NCBI RefSeq assembly: GCF_023035875.1
Contig: NZ_CP075387.1
Span: forward strand, 1-58,538
Source of the DNA: Borrelia puertoricensis
Lineage (GTDB): Bacteria; Spirochaetota; Spirochaetia; Borreliales; Borreliaceae
Reading direction: 5' to 3'
DNA: 58,538 nucleotides
The notes beneath the pieces were generated by a model. The model did not search any database, had not been told where the DNA came from, and saw nothing but the letters and a program-made list of their open reading frames with translations. The position numbers and the translations under genes were made by a program. Position 1 is the stretch's first letter, and each line of letters starts with the position of its first letter. Positions 7,455 through 16,099 of this stretch are shown here, piece after piece.

Positions 7455-8336
7455 TTATGAAGAGATATCAATTAGCAAGCGATCAGCATTAAAGTTGAGA
7501 TCTAAAATTTCATTTGCTTGAATTTGAATATTCTCATTTTGCTTGAACTCACTTGTATTAATATCAGTAATTTTTACCTCCAGGTTATCTTTTATAGCAA
7601 TGGAGATGTCAATGCAATGAACACCTTTAATTTCATTAACAGGAGCAAAGAAATCTTGATATTCAAAACTGATTCCCATATCTGTGTAGTTATTATTTTT
7701 AATTCGAGTATAAATTTCTCTAATTTTAGAGTCAATGTTCAAATATATGTGATTTTCAAGATTGACTTTGTATTTACTCTTAAGATATGCGTACTTGCGT
7801 TTGCCAATTGATACTTTGTAATCAATTTTTTGGTTTTGGCTATTAATTCCATCTATGAGAATATCGCCTTCAAAAACTGTACCAACAGGACATGTAAGAT
7901 AAAGTGTCTCCCAAATTAATGCTTTAAGATTAGAGTTTGTAATTTGACTCTTATCTTCACTCATCATCAAGTCATCTAATATTAGGTAAATACTAGCCTT
8001 TCCGGCTGTGCTTTTAATATTGACATTACTAATTCCATTAAGATTTAGTAATGCACTCTTTATAGCATCATAGGTAGTACTTTTAATGCTTATATGTTTT
8101 TGTATCTCTCTCCAATAAGGAGCATCTGGTTTAAGAAGAGAAAATAATTTGTTAACCTCACCTATAAGTTCATATTCTTTTATTGCAAGTGAGCTTGCAA
8201 TGATATTGTAAATTGATGTGGGGTCATTATTAATTGTAATTCCATACATGTCTTTTAAATATTCACGTTTGGTATTAATTATTTGTTGTATATCCTGTTT
8301 TAAAGTTCCAAAGTCAGGATCAAAGAGAATACTCAT
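7455..8336 (-). CDS. DUF276 baseplate J-like protein (unit 1)
   Basis: A 293-aa protein of Borrelia DUF276 resembling baseplate J/gp47 wedge proteins: an N-terminal FDPDF element, a helical region with PDAPYWREI (~70-80), then beta-rich repeats. The preferred start is the ATG at 8336, which overlaps the stop of the gp25-like gene (ATGA); a TTG two codons earlier is less likely. Together with the gp25-like and gpI-like neighbours it forms the baseplate wedge set. Confidence 0.8.
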   Translation of the reverse strand: MSILFDPDFGTLKQDIQQIINTKREYLKDMYGITINNDPTSIYNIIASSLAIKEYELIGEVNKLFSLLKPDAPYWREIQKHISIKSTTYDAIKSALLNLNGISNVNIKSTAGKASIYLILDDLMMSEDKSQITNSNLKALIWETLYLTCPVGTVFEGDILIDGINSQNQKIDYKVSIGKRKYAYLKSKYKVNLENHIYLNIDSKIREIYTRIKNNNYTDMGISFEYQDFFAPVNEIKGVHCIDISIAIKDNLEVKITDINTSEFKQNENIQIQANEILDLNFNADRLLIDISS

Positions 8337-8665
8337 ATGCAAATCTCCATATCTAGGGTGTCGTTTGCAAATTCAAATGTAATGTTTAATTTTTTATTTA
8401 TAATCGTTGTTTCAATGTTGATAGCGTCAATCTTTAGGTCTTGTATAATATTTGAAAGGTAAGTTTTAATTTGTGTTAAAGAGCTTACCTTAGCAAATCT
8501 TAAAGCTAAATCATAATCAAATCCCCAATTAGGAGCATTTTTAATACTACCCTTTGGAGTTTTAAGGAAAATAAATAAACGTTGCTTTTGTTCGTTTATT
8601 CCATTAATTAATGCTAAGTCCTCATTAAAGACAGAATTAAATTGATTGTCAATTTGTAAATCCAA
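8333..8665 (-). CDS. gp25/W-like baseplate wedge protein (unit 1)
   Basis: A 110-aa protein with the gp25-like lysozyme-fold signature: LFIFLKTPKGSIKNAPNWGFDYDLAL (~30-56) followed by an amphipathic helix. In T4 and P2 this protein joins wedge and sheath at the baseplate. Its stop overlaps the DUF276 start, and DUF777 (spike) lies upstream. The unit 2 copy is identical. Confidence 0.75.
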   Translation of the reverse strand: MDLQIDNQFNSVFNEDLALINGINEQKQRLFIFLKTPKGSIKNAPNWGFDYDLALRFAKVSSLTQIKTYLSNIIQDLKIDAINIETTIINKKLNITFEFANDTLDMEICI

Positions 8666-8712
8666 TGTCTAACCCTCAAGTTAGCAAGTATATTGCTTAA
8701 TTTAACAAAAAC

Positions 8713-9255
8713 CTATTTAAGTAACATATTTATCTTAGTTGTAATCTTTGTAAGATTACTGTAAAAACTAGGATCAACGACTGATTGTCCAGTAACCCTT
8801 AAATTGTATAGACAAGAGACAATCTCTTCTAGTACTGCCTTTAAACTTGTATTATTAGCTTTAATGTCTATTGGGTGTTGTATGTCAATTGCAAAGTCAT
8901 TAACTTTGATAGTAGCATTTTGCATATTAATAGGCTTTAGAATATAGAAATAGTTTTTATCAAAATAATTATCATCATCCTCATTAAAAAGGTTAATACT
9001 ACTTTGAAGAAGGATAACACTCTCACCTTCGCTAAGATTAAAGTGCATATTTGATATATTTCGTGTTTTAATCTCTAAATCTGTCTCTCCAGAGAGTAAA
9101 ACTACACCTTCTTGTGTAGAGGGGTTGAAAGATTTAATTATTCCTAGCCTAGAGATAAAGATGTTTCTGTAAATCCATAGTTTGATCTCTTCTTGTGTTA
9201 GTGCTGAACCTTTCATTTGGCTATTCATTCTGTATATTTCATAATTCAAGTTCAT
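8713..9255 (-). CDS. DUF777 baseplate spike/gpV-like protein (unit 1)
   Basis: A 180-aa protein of Borrelia DUF777. The region ~38-85 (GIIKSFNPSTQEGVVLLSG, then LSEGESVILLQSS) matches the OB-like domain of gpV/Gp138 spike proteins. It is encoded between the hub-like DUF693 and the gp25-like gene, the normal spike position. The gene ends 47 nt before the gp25-like start; this short gap has no ORF. Confidence 0.75.
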   Translation of the reverse strand: MNLNYEIYRMNSQMKGSALTQEEIKLWIYRNIFISRLGIIKSFNPSTQEGVVLLSGETDLEIKTRNISNMHFNLSEGESVILLQSSINLFNEDDDNYFDKNYFYILKPINMQNATIKVNDFAIDIQHPIDIKANNTSLKAVLEEIVSCLYNLRVTGQSVVDPSFYSNLTKITTKINMLLK

Positions 9256-9257
9256 AT

Positions 9258-10253
9258 TTATTTAGCTTCTCCTTTGATATTTAAATAATTAGAGTCATCA
9301 TAAAGCTTCAAGGTAAGTGAGCACTCACCAGTATTGCTTAAAGCAGCACTAGTCTCTATAATGCTACTCTTAACTTCACTCCCCAGAGAGTCTAGAAATT
9401 TGACCCTATCACCAACTTTTAGTTTGTGTGTATACATAATCTTGGCATTCCAATATATAAGTCTTATATTGCGGGTACTTCCGATAGCAATTTCTTGTTG
9501 CGGGATAAAGTGAAGACCAAAATCTTCAAGTAGTAAATAATTTGTATGTCCAGCTTCAGGTGTTGCGTTAGTAAAGATATAATTACACTCAACATGCTCA
9601 AGTCCTAGAGTTGATTCTTTAATAATTTGTCTTTGATCTTTAGGTATAATATCTGTTCTAACACTTTGAACATACTTTTTAGTTATCTTTTCAATAAACT
9701 CAAGAGGAGTATTTGCACAAAAACTCTCATCTATAATTTTTGTTCTATCAGCATAACTCATATTGATTATATGTCTATTAGGAAATGCTATAGAGATGGC
9801 ATTCTCTACACTCATGCCTTGAAATTGATTTATGTCAAGTTTGCGATTGAAATAATTACTTTTTGTTGACAGATGAACTTCAAGATCAACACTAAAATCA
9901 CCAGTATCATAATCAGTACTCATAGGAACACCTAAATACCCTGACATAATAAAATCATAATCTCTAGAGTCAGCAAATTTTTTATAAAATATCTTTACAA
10001 TATCTCCTTCATTTACATTACGAGTAAAATCAAGAGATAAGTTCCAAAGAGTTAGCTTGCTTCTCTTTGCACACACATAATTATTGCTTGAGTAAATATC
10101 AGATATTGATATGTCAATGTGTATACCGTCTTCAGTTTTAATTATGATTTTAGGTTTTTCTTCTGATGTGCTAGTTTGACTTAGGTTATAAAATTCGATT
10201 TTAAAGTCGTATTTGATAAGCCTGAGATCCATTTCCTTATCCTTTATATACAT
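9258..10253 (-). CDS. DUF693 tail hub-like protein (unit 1)
   Basis: A 331-aa protein of Borrelia DUF693. The segment ~60-110 (KRSKLTLWNLSLDF, NVNEGDIVKIFY, FIMSGYLG) matches the first beta-domain of phage tail hub proteins (gp27 / P2 gpD type). It overlaps the upstream DUF792 gene by 17 nt. The role is inferred from this motif and from its place between tape measure and spike. Confidence 0.75.
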   Translation of the reverse strand: MYIKDKEMDLRLIKYDFKIEFYNLSQTSTSEEKPKIIIKTEDGIHIDISISDIYSSNNYVCAKRSKLTLWNLSLDFTRNVNEGDIVKIFYKKFADSRDYDFIMSGYLGVPMSTDYDTGDFSVDLEVHLSTKSNYFNRKLDINQFQGMSVENAISIAFPNRHIINMSYADRTKIIDESFCANTPLEFIEKITKKYVQSVRTDIIPKDQRQIIKESTLGLEHVECNYIFTNATPEAGHTNYLLLEDFGLHFIPQQEIAIGSTRNIRLIYWNAKIMYTHKLKVGDRVKFLDSLGSEVKSSIIETSAALSNTGECSLTLKLYDDSNYLNIKGEAK

Positions 10254-10872
10254 TAAATGTTTTAAGAACTTCTAATGTGAGACTAATTTCAACCTCATCA
10301 AGGTATACTGTGTCTTTAAGGGTAAGAGATGTAATTGCAACTATGCTTCTAAACCCTAGAGTTGGGCTGTAGAGGCTAAATGGTACACTCTCTTGCACTC
10401 TGTTAACCAGTTGTTGTTTTGCTAAATTACTAGTATGAGGAAAAATTAACTTTCCAAAAGCCGTACTGGTTGAAAAATTAAGCAGTTCCTTATAAGCACT
10501 AGTTAATACAGCATTATTTAGTGTGATAACTTCGCCAGTAAAAGTTGGATTGTAGCTTACATATTCAGCTTTACGTGTATAATAGTCAATTACAGGACGT
10601 TTTGAACATGTTGTGGTGTAAGTTGTGCTAATTAGTTCACTTTTAGGTAAAATGAAGAACCCTTGAGGGACATATCCAAGTCCTTTAAAGTCCATCCTTG
10701 GACATAAACTTAAGAAATTATATGCCATAAACACAGTAGAGATTTCATTAAATGTTTCTTTAAGAATATTTGTTATTTGTGATGGTGTAAGATTTAAAGG
10801 GTCTAGGGTTGCCTTTAGGGGTGCTGTGTCTTTGTATTTATAAGTAAAATCAGTTGTAAATTGTGATATCAT
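10237..10872 (-). CDS. DUF792 tail protein (unit 1)
   Basis: A 211-aa Borrelia DUF792 protein of unknown biochemical role. It is encoded directly after the tape measure and overlaps the hub gene. That position is typical of proteins joining the tail tube to the baseplate. The C-terminal half (~110-205) appears beta-rich. The unit 2 copy is identical. Confidence 0.7.
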   Translation of the reverse strand: MISQFTTDFTYKYKDTAPLKATLDPLNLTPSQITNILKETFNEISTVFMAYNFLSLCPRMDFKGLGYVPQGFFILPKSELISTTYTTTCSKRPVIDYYTRKAEYVSYNPTFTGEVITLNNAVLTSAYKELLNFSTSTAFGKLIFPHTSNLAKQQLVNRVQESVPFSLYSPTLGFRSIVAITSLTLKDTVYLDEVEISLTLEVLKTFNVYKG

Positions 10873-10876
10873 ATAT

Positions 10877-12151
10877 TTAAGGTGTCCTTATACTTGAATC
10901 TTCTTCTGTTTTAAGTTTATCAAGACTCTTACCACCATCTCCGCCTAAAAATTTAGGAAGTATTGCTTTAAGTCTTGCAATTAATGCGTCTAGAGAAAAA
11001 ATACTTTTAATGCCCTTTATTAAAGGGTCGGTAACATGTGTTTGAAAATTAAACGTTAAAGCCCAATCGAGTATTTTGTTTAAAGAAGTAACTAACGGTT
11101 CTAATACCTTGGCAGTAAGTTTTGAACCTGTGTCATTAAGCTTTTCTAAGCTACTTTTAGCCTCTTCGCTCGAGCTTGAGTAAGTAGGAAATTTAAGTGA
11201 GTTCCAATCGTTAATTACTTCCTTTAGTTTATGACTTCTGTAATCAAGGGCCTGGCCTGGTGCTAGTATGTCATATTCCATTGCGGCTCGTTCATTATAT
11301 TTACCAGTAAACTCTTTAAATGAGCTCATAATGTCATAAAGAGGACCGCTTTTACCTTGCAAGAATTCTACTACTGCTTTGGTAGCCGAGTTAGTATCAT
11401 CAACAACCCCAGTAGATTTAAGCTTTGCAGCAAATTCTACTGCCTTTTTAAGATTACTTTCATTGTTTTGACCTAAAAATACAAGTTCTTTTCTAATTAT
11501 CCCAGCCAAGTTTAGGAAATCTTCTCTCTCTAAATCCCTTTCAAATCCGGAAATTCCTTTAAGCATACCACTTAGTGATTTCTTCTCACCTTCTGTAAAT
11601 ACTTTTGAAGTAATTGAATGTGTTTTACTTAATTTTGCATTGTCTTCTAAAGATTTCTTAGCATAACTAAATATTCCCGAAGCACCACTACTAACAGCAT
11701 TTCCAAGAGCAGTCCCAGCAGCGATTTTTAAAATACTAGCGCCTTTAAGAATACTACTTTGAACGGTTTTGTTAAGTGCTATTTCTTTGTGCCCTCCACG
11801 TTTCAAATCTTCATATTCTAGTCGTCTTAGCTCTTTAGTTGACATTAAGGAATGCTTGAATGCTTTTCGCCTAGCGTTTTCAAATGTGTATCCAAGCTTA
11901 ATGAGTTTTTTAGTCTCACTGAGTCTAAACTTTTCTACACCCTCCCTTAAACGTTCATATTTGTTTTGTTTAGATAGTTCACGTTTCTTCTCATATAAAT
12001 TGTGTTTTAATATATCCTTAGTACTCTTTAGATGTGATCGCTTAGGTTTAATTAAACGTTCTAGTTTAGAAATGTCGCTCTCTAAAGATTTGCGAGTTGA
12101 TGCGTGATCAAGTACACCTTTAAATTTAATTGTAAATTTTGTTGTGTTCAT
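10877..12151 (-). CDS. DUF759 tape measure protein (unit 1, intact)
   Basis: A 424-aa Borrelia DUF759 protein. It is highly charged and helical in the first 130 residues, with a small hydrophobic glycine/alanine-rich stretch at ~136-160 (ILKGASILKIAAGTALGNAV) and long helices after it. It lies between the tail chaperone-like genes and the baseplate genes, the tape measure position. It is short for a tape measure, which would imply a short tail. This is the intact copy: unit 2 loses the last ~40 residues through a one-base insertion. Confidence 0.8.
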   Translation of the reverse strand: MNTTKFTIKFKGVLDHASTRKSLESDISKLERLIKPKRSHLKSTKDILKHNLYEKKRELSKQNKYERLREGVEKFRLSETKKLIKLGYTFENARRKAFKHSLMSTKELRRLEYEDLKRGGHKEIALNKTVQSSILKGASILKIAAGTALGNAVSSGASGIFSYAKKSLEDNAKLSKTHSITSKVFTEGEKKSLSGMLKGISGFERDLEREDFLNLAGIIRKELVFLGQNNESNLKKAVEFAAKLKSTGVVDDTNSATKAVVEFLQGKSGPLYDIMSSFKEFTGKYNERAAMEYDILAPGQALDYRSHKLKEVINDWNSLKFPTYSSSSEEAKSSLEKLNDTGSKLTAKVLEPLVTSLNKILDWALTFNFQTHVTDPLIKGIKSIFSLDALIARLKAILPKFLGGDGGKSLDKLKTEEDSSIRTP

Positions 12152-12384
12152 AATACACCTTTACTAAGGAACATTTCAAATATTTGCTTTTCAAGTTTAA
12201 GTTCAGATATTTTGTTAACTTCCATTAAATCTTTATAATTTAGTGTTTTGACGTCATTTAAAGTGCAAACACCCATGATAATTGGAAAGAAATATTTGTT
12301 TTGTTTTATCTCTTCAAGTAGCTTAAAATATTCAAGCTTAGTTTCATGTAATACTTGTATATACTCATTACTACTGCTTTTCAT
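12148..12384 (-). CDS. DUF1322 small tail assembly protein (unit 1)
   Basis: A 78-aa helical, charged protein of Borrelia DUF1322. Its stop overlaps the tape measure start by 4 nt. Small proteins in this position, between tube and tape measure, are commonly tail assembly chaperones; this is inferred from synteny. Confidence 0.7.
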   Translation of the reverse strand: MKSSSNEYIQVLHETKLEYFKLLEEIKQNKYFFPIIMGVCTLNDVKTLNYKDLMEVNKISELKLEKQIFEMFLSKGVL

Positions 12385-12400
12385 AAATTTTAAATACCTT

Positions 12401-12823
12401 CTATATTTTGATATTTTGTATTATCTCTTCATAATTCCAACTATCATCAATGTAATCAAATTGTATAAAGCCACTAGTATTATTTAGATAATGACTTAAG
12501 TAAACTAAATTTGGTCTCTTAAAGTCAGGATCTGATTTGAATGTATCAAACTGAATTGAGTAAAGTATGGCTTGAAGATATTCTTTATAGTAAGTAATGT
12601 ACTCTCTATTTTCATTTAAGATAAGATAAAATTCATCTAAAAAGCCAGGTTTAATCATTAAATTAGTAATTTCGTTTAAGTATTTAATTTCATTTAGTTT
12701 ATGTATGCCTTCACTTTGTGAAAATCCTAATATAGAGTCCCACTTGTAAACAGGAAGTACTCTAACTTCAAATGTATGCGTCTTACTTTTAGTTAAAATA
12801 TTCATTTTGTAACGTGTAATCAC
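12401..12823 (-). CDS. DUF1473 tail assembly protein (unit 1)
   Basis: A 140-aa Borrelia DUF1473 protein with the conserved LPVYKWDSILGF element (~22-33) and a mainly helical body. Encoded between tail tube and DUF1322, it is probably a tail assembly chaperone. There is no frameshift overlap with DUF1322. The unit 2 copy is identical. Confidence 0.7.
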   Translation of the reverse strand: MITRYKMNILTKSKTHTFEVRVLPVYKWDSILGFSQSEGIHKLNEIKYLNEITNLMIKPGFLDEFYLILNENREYITYYKEYLQAILYSIQFDTFKSDPDFKRPNLVYLSHYLNNTSGFIQFDYIDDSWNYEEIIQNIKI

Positions 12824-12845
12824 AAATCCTCCTTAATTATTAAAT

Positions 12846-13265
12846 TTAATTGTCAACTGTGCATCCAACAGCTCTTATCTCAAAAGTAACTTTTTCAGCT
12901 TCAACAGAGTAACTTCTTGAAGGTTCTTCTGCAAAAAATGCAGAGTTAGATATGATTTTGATGTCTTCTAGGTCATTGAATACTAAATCTAACATTCTTT
13001 CATTTTTACTTTTGGATATGTTATAAAATTGGTCTTTTGAAAGCTTTGTTAGGAGTTTGTAATCATAAGTACCAATTGAAACCTCAATATTGAATATGAA
13101 AACAATGGTTCTAGGGTCTCTAAAGCTAACTATAGGCATTCCTCTATCTTCACTGCTAGCTACCGCTCTTGTTGTAGGTTCACTTGTAAGTTCTAACTTA
13201 CCGCTTTGAATCTCATGGCCGCCAATAGAGAAAACTATGTTTCTTAAATCATAACATTGTGTCAT
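12846..13265 (-). CDS. DUF1463 tail tube protein (unit 1)
   Basis: A 139-aa Borrelia DUF1463 protein. Its size, beta-rich pattern and position directly after the DUF787 sheath gene (3-nt gap) fit the inner tail tube of a contractile phage. The N-terminal GGHEIQSGKLELTSE with a downstream TTRAVASSEDRG loop resembles tube-protein hairpins. The role is from synteny plus pattern. Confidence 0.75.
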   Translation of the reverse strand: MTQCYDLRNIVFSIGGHEIQSGKLELTSEPTTRAVASSEDRGMPIVSFRDPRTIVFIFNIEVSIGTYDYKLLTKLSKDQFYNISKSKNERMLDLVFNDLEDIKIISNSAFFAEEPSRSYSVEAEKVTFEIRAVGCTVDN

Positions 13266-13268
13266 TTC

Positions 13269-14396
13269 TTAAGTCTCCTTTAAGCTATTTAAGTAATTTT
13301 GTATATCTTGTGCTGTAATGTTTAGAAGAACTGCGTTCATAGAGTAGTTATAAGTAATCTCTACTGATAAGAAAAGCTTTAGAGCTTGTGTTGGTGATAT
13401 TTGGATTTTAAGATTAGAGTACGCAACAATTACACCCCTATCAATGAAACGTTTAAGCATACACTCAACAGCCGAACTGTAAGCATTGTCTCGCTTACCT
13501 GAGAGTTGCAATTCTGATAATTTACTATTTTGTCTGTTATTAAAATTCCATACTCTAATAAGCTGTGATGTAAGTTCATATTTGATATAATGATAAGTGA
13601 AAATTTCATCAATTGGAGCACCTTCAAGTGTGACCCCTTCTTTAAAAGCTTTAACACCATCAAGACCAGTCTCATTAAGCAGTGCATAAAAATTAATATT
13701 CGCGTTCCGAAGTTTAGAAATTGTATCATCATCAGTAATAGGCTCCAAGCTGCTAAATTTGAGTCCATAAGGATTAGCAGCTTGAAATATGCTAGCTTCA
13801 TGTAAGTATTTAGATATAAATCTTAAGTGAAGATGTGCATCACCTTGTGAGTGGATAACAATAATTTTAGATTTAGAATTCGCACCATCTTTAAACAACT
13901 CTTTTACTTCAGATTCTTTTGTTGCAAATACAAAAAAGTGCTTATCATCTTTAAAATGTGTATAATCATCTTTGTAAAGTGCAAGCCCATCACCACCATC
14001 ACTGTTATTTACGTAAGTGTTTATAAGTACAATAAATGTATATCTATTGTCTTTAAGCTCTGTCTTAATTGCTTTTGATTCAGTTCCTTCTTTATATATG
14101 AGTAGTTTAACTGATTTAAGTCCAGAATCACCTGCTGAGAAGAATGCTTGGATTGCTCCCTTTAAGTATTCCTTCTCTTTACCAAATTCATCATCACTAT
14201 TACTACCTTCCTTCTCAAGTGCGTCAATTTGTCTCTCAAAGCTATTTATATTTAAGTTTAATATCTTAATCTTAGGCGTTGTGGTGTTAACTTTAATTTT
14301 GGAACATTTGTACACAAGTAAAGGTGTGTAGTAATTTACATAATTTATATCTAATTTAGAATGTACCAAATTCACACTAATTGTATCTTGCGGCAT
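13269..14396 (-). CDS. DUF787 tail sheath protein (unit 1)
   Basis: A 375-aa Borrelia DUF787 protein, the probable contractile tail sheath from its size, the C-terminal region (YNLKIQISPTQALKLFLSVEITYNY-type, ~320-360) and its place before the tail tube gene. Unlike its neighbours, which match unit 2 exactly or nearly so, this gene differs from the unit 2 copy at about ten residues spread over the protein. Confidence 0.78.
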   Translation of the reverse strand: MPQDTISVNLVHSKLDINYVNYYTPLLVYKCSKIKVNTTTPKIKILNLNINSFERQIDALEKEGSNSDDEFGKEKEYLKGAIQAFFSAGDSGLKSVKLLIYKEGTESKAIKTELKDNRYTFIVLINTYVNNSDGGDGLALYKDDYTHFKDDKHFFVFATKESEVKELFKDGANSKSKIIVIHSQGDAHLHLRFISKYLHEASIFQAANPYGLKFSSLEPITDDDTISKLRNANINFYALLNETGLDGVKAFKEGVTLEGAPIDEIFTYHYIKYELTSQLIRVWNFNNRQNSKLSELQLSGKRDNAYSSAVECMLKRFIDRGVIVAYSNLKIQISPTQALKLFLSVEITYNYSMNAVLLNITAQDIQNYLNSLKET

Positions 14397-14942
14397 TTAC
14401 TTCTCCTCCTTAATTAGTTGTTCGATTACTTGCACACTAGCTTTAAAAGCTTGATTGCAACAATATGCAGCATTGCTATAATTAGAATCAATTTTAACAA
14501 GTCCACTATTTTGCATATTTGTTGTAGGATAAATATAAAAATTAAGTTCAGTTAAGTACCGCTCATCTTCACTTTGCAGCGTTACCTTATGAGTATTCTC
14601 ATAAATAAAATCACTAAGTAGACTATAGATTTGAAACATTGTGTAATAAGCATCTCTCTCTTTAGAGCTTATAACCTGACTTAAGATGAATATTTGAAAA
14701 TTCAGGACAAACTCATTCACATTCTTATAAAATGCACCAGCTCTTGAGCCTAATGTTAAGTCATCCATATTTTCAAATTTAATTGCAATAATGTTTGCAC
14801 ACTCAAGAGTGTATTTAGACATGTATGGATGATTGTATGTATTGATTAAATCTAAATTTAGAGCTAATTTAGAAGTACGTTCTTTAAAATTTTTAAAATA
14901 CGAGATTAAGCTTTTATGTATGTCTTTTGTACTTAATATCAC
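14397..14942 (-). CDS. DUF764 protein, probable tail terminator (unit 1)
   Basis: A 181-aa Borrelia DUF764 protein, mixed alpha/beta, with no motif I can assign. It is encoded between the gpG/gp10-like completion protein and the sheath, where tail terminator proteins usually sit. It abuts the sheath gene with no gap and overlaps its upstream neighbour by 4 nt. The unit 2 copy is identical in protein. Confidence 0.65.
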   Translation of the reverse strand: MILSTKDIHKSLISYFKNFKERTSKLALNLDLINTYNHPYMSKYTLECANIIAIKFENMDDLTLGSRAGAFYKNVNEFVLNFQIFILSQVISSKERDAYYTMFQIYSLLSDFIYENTHKVTLQSEDERYLTELNFYIYPTTNMQNSGLVKIDSNYSNAAYCCNQAFKASVQVIEQLIKEEK

Positions 14943-15307
14943 TCATTTATCCTATAGCTAATAGAATTTATCATCTCTTCAGTATCAACTAGAGTAACTT
15001 CTGGATGATGCGAACCTTTATCTCTCTTAAAGTCAATTGTCTTGCTAGATAGTGCGGGTTTTACCTTTTTTGACATGACATAATTTGTGTAATAAGTAAT
15101 AAATGCTTCTCCTATAGCTTGCATGCCTTTTTTTGGACTTTTAAGAAAACAGGTTCTTATATAAGGTGTATTTATATACTCTCTAAATTCATAAGACTCA
15201 GCTACAGAATAAAGATGTGACCTTATAGGCAATTTGCTACTACCCATCTGATGAAGACTTGCAATTTTAGCATTGCGTTTATCAAACCAACCAATCTCTA
15301 CTTCCAT
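14939..15307 (-). CDS. Tail completion protein, Mu gpG / HK97 gp10-like (unit 1)
   Basis: A 122-aa protein. The pattern GWFDKRNAKIASLHQMGSS...PIRSHLY (~6-33), a central helix with AIGEAF, and a C-terminal LVDTEEMINSISYRI (~105-119) match the minor-tail/virion morphogenesis family (Mu gpG, HK97 gp10). Such proteins complete the head-tail interface. It overlaps both neighbours by a few bases. Confidence 0.7.
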   Translation of the reverse strand: MEVEIGWFDKRNAKIASLHQMGSSKLPIRSHLYSVAESYEFREYINTPYIRTCFLKSPKKGMQAIGEAFITYYTNYVMSKKVKPALSSKTIDFKRDKGSHHPEVTLVDTEEMINSISYRINE

Positions 15308-15699
15308 TCTACTTCCTTCAAAATCATAGTAAGATAGCCAATACTAGAGTCGATACTTAAAATTTCATAAAATGTACTTTGAGCTGAAATTCTATCTTTA
15401 AGTTCAAACTCTAGACTAGAGGTAGTATAAAGTTTATGAAGTGACTTAACATCATAAAGATTAATTTCAGGCAAGCTTGCAAGCGTGTCAGCTTTGATAC
15501 TAAAGAGTACTCCTGTAAACTTGCTAAACTTACCCTTATCATAAGTTATCTCATGAGAAGCTAACTCCTCACACTTAGAGTAATTACCTTTGTGAAGTTT
15601 GAAATTCTCTTCATTTTGAAAGTAAGAGATTACTCTTGATGCTAGTCTTGAAAACCCATTTCTAACGTTACTAATCACTTTATAAATCCTATACAACAA
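15298..15699 (-). CDS. DUF1506 head-tail connector protein (unit 1)
   Basis: A 133-aa protein of Borrelia DUF1506. The second half is beta-rich with a small-barrel pattern like head closure (stopper) proteins. It overlaps the DUF3890 gene by 25 nt and the gpG-like gene by 10 nt. It differs from unit 2 at a cluster of residues (ASLPEI versus ESLPNI near 75; HEIT versus HEII near 50), marking a small divergent patch. Confidence 0.65.
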   Translation of the reverse strand: MLYRIYKVISNVRNGFSRLASRVISYFQNEENFKLHKGNYSKCEELASHEITYDKGKFSKFTGVLFSIKADTLASLPEINLYDVKSLHKLYTTSSLEFELKDRISAQSTFYEILSIDSSIGYLTMILKEVEWK

Positions 15700-16070
15700 G
15701 AGGGCATGTTTGTTTGGCTTTTTAGAGCACCAAGTAGCGATTCAAACTGTCTACAAAAACTTAAATTAGTATTAGCCTCATTACTAGCAGGATGATATGA
15801 AATTTCAAGCTCATTTAGCTTTTCATTTTTAATCCTCTCAAGGCCAAATTCACGTATTACTCCTGCTTGACTTAGCTTGCAGCCTATATAGTAACAAAGC
15901 AGTAATATCAGACTTGAGGAGCTAAGCATACGAGCATCAATGCTTTTAGTAATTATTATCATCTCAAGTAATTCTGTGTAAGTTTCAAACTGTGTAAATG
16001 ATAATATGTCTTCATTTAAGTTAAGTAAACTTAAGACTTTACTGTGAAGTGTTTGAAGCTCGCCTGACAT
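15675..16070 (-). CDS. DUF3890 head-tail adaptor protein (unit 1)
   Basis: A 131-aa helical Borrelia DUF3890 protein. Its place just after the major capsid gene and its helical make-up fit a head-tail adaptor (gp6-like) by synteny. A Cys-rich end (PSCCIGFIK) is noteworthy. One residue difference from unit 2 was seen (TKSID versus TESID). Confidence 0.65.
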   Translation of the reverse strand: MSGELQTLHSKVLSLLNLNEDILSFTQFETYTELLEMIIITKSIDARMLSSSSLILLLCYYIGCKLSQAGVIREFGLERIKNEKLNELEISYHPASNEANTNLSFCRQFESLLGALKSQTNMPSCCIGFIK

Positions 16071-16099
16071 ATCTTCTCCTCTCCTAATAATTATTAACT

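Noticed and set aside
12148..12823. Programmed frameshift between DUF1473 and DUF1322 (tail chaperones)
   Set aside because: The two genes are separated by a gap with no overlapping open frame or slippery sequence, and each has its own start.
13430..13801. 123-aa ORF in a second frame within the sheath gene
   Set aside because: Same strand as DUF787 but another frame, no ribosome binding site, and unconvincing composition; the sheath frame explains the region.
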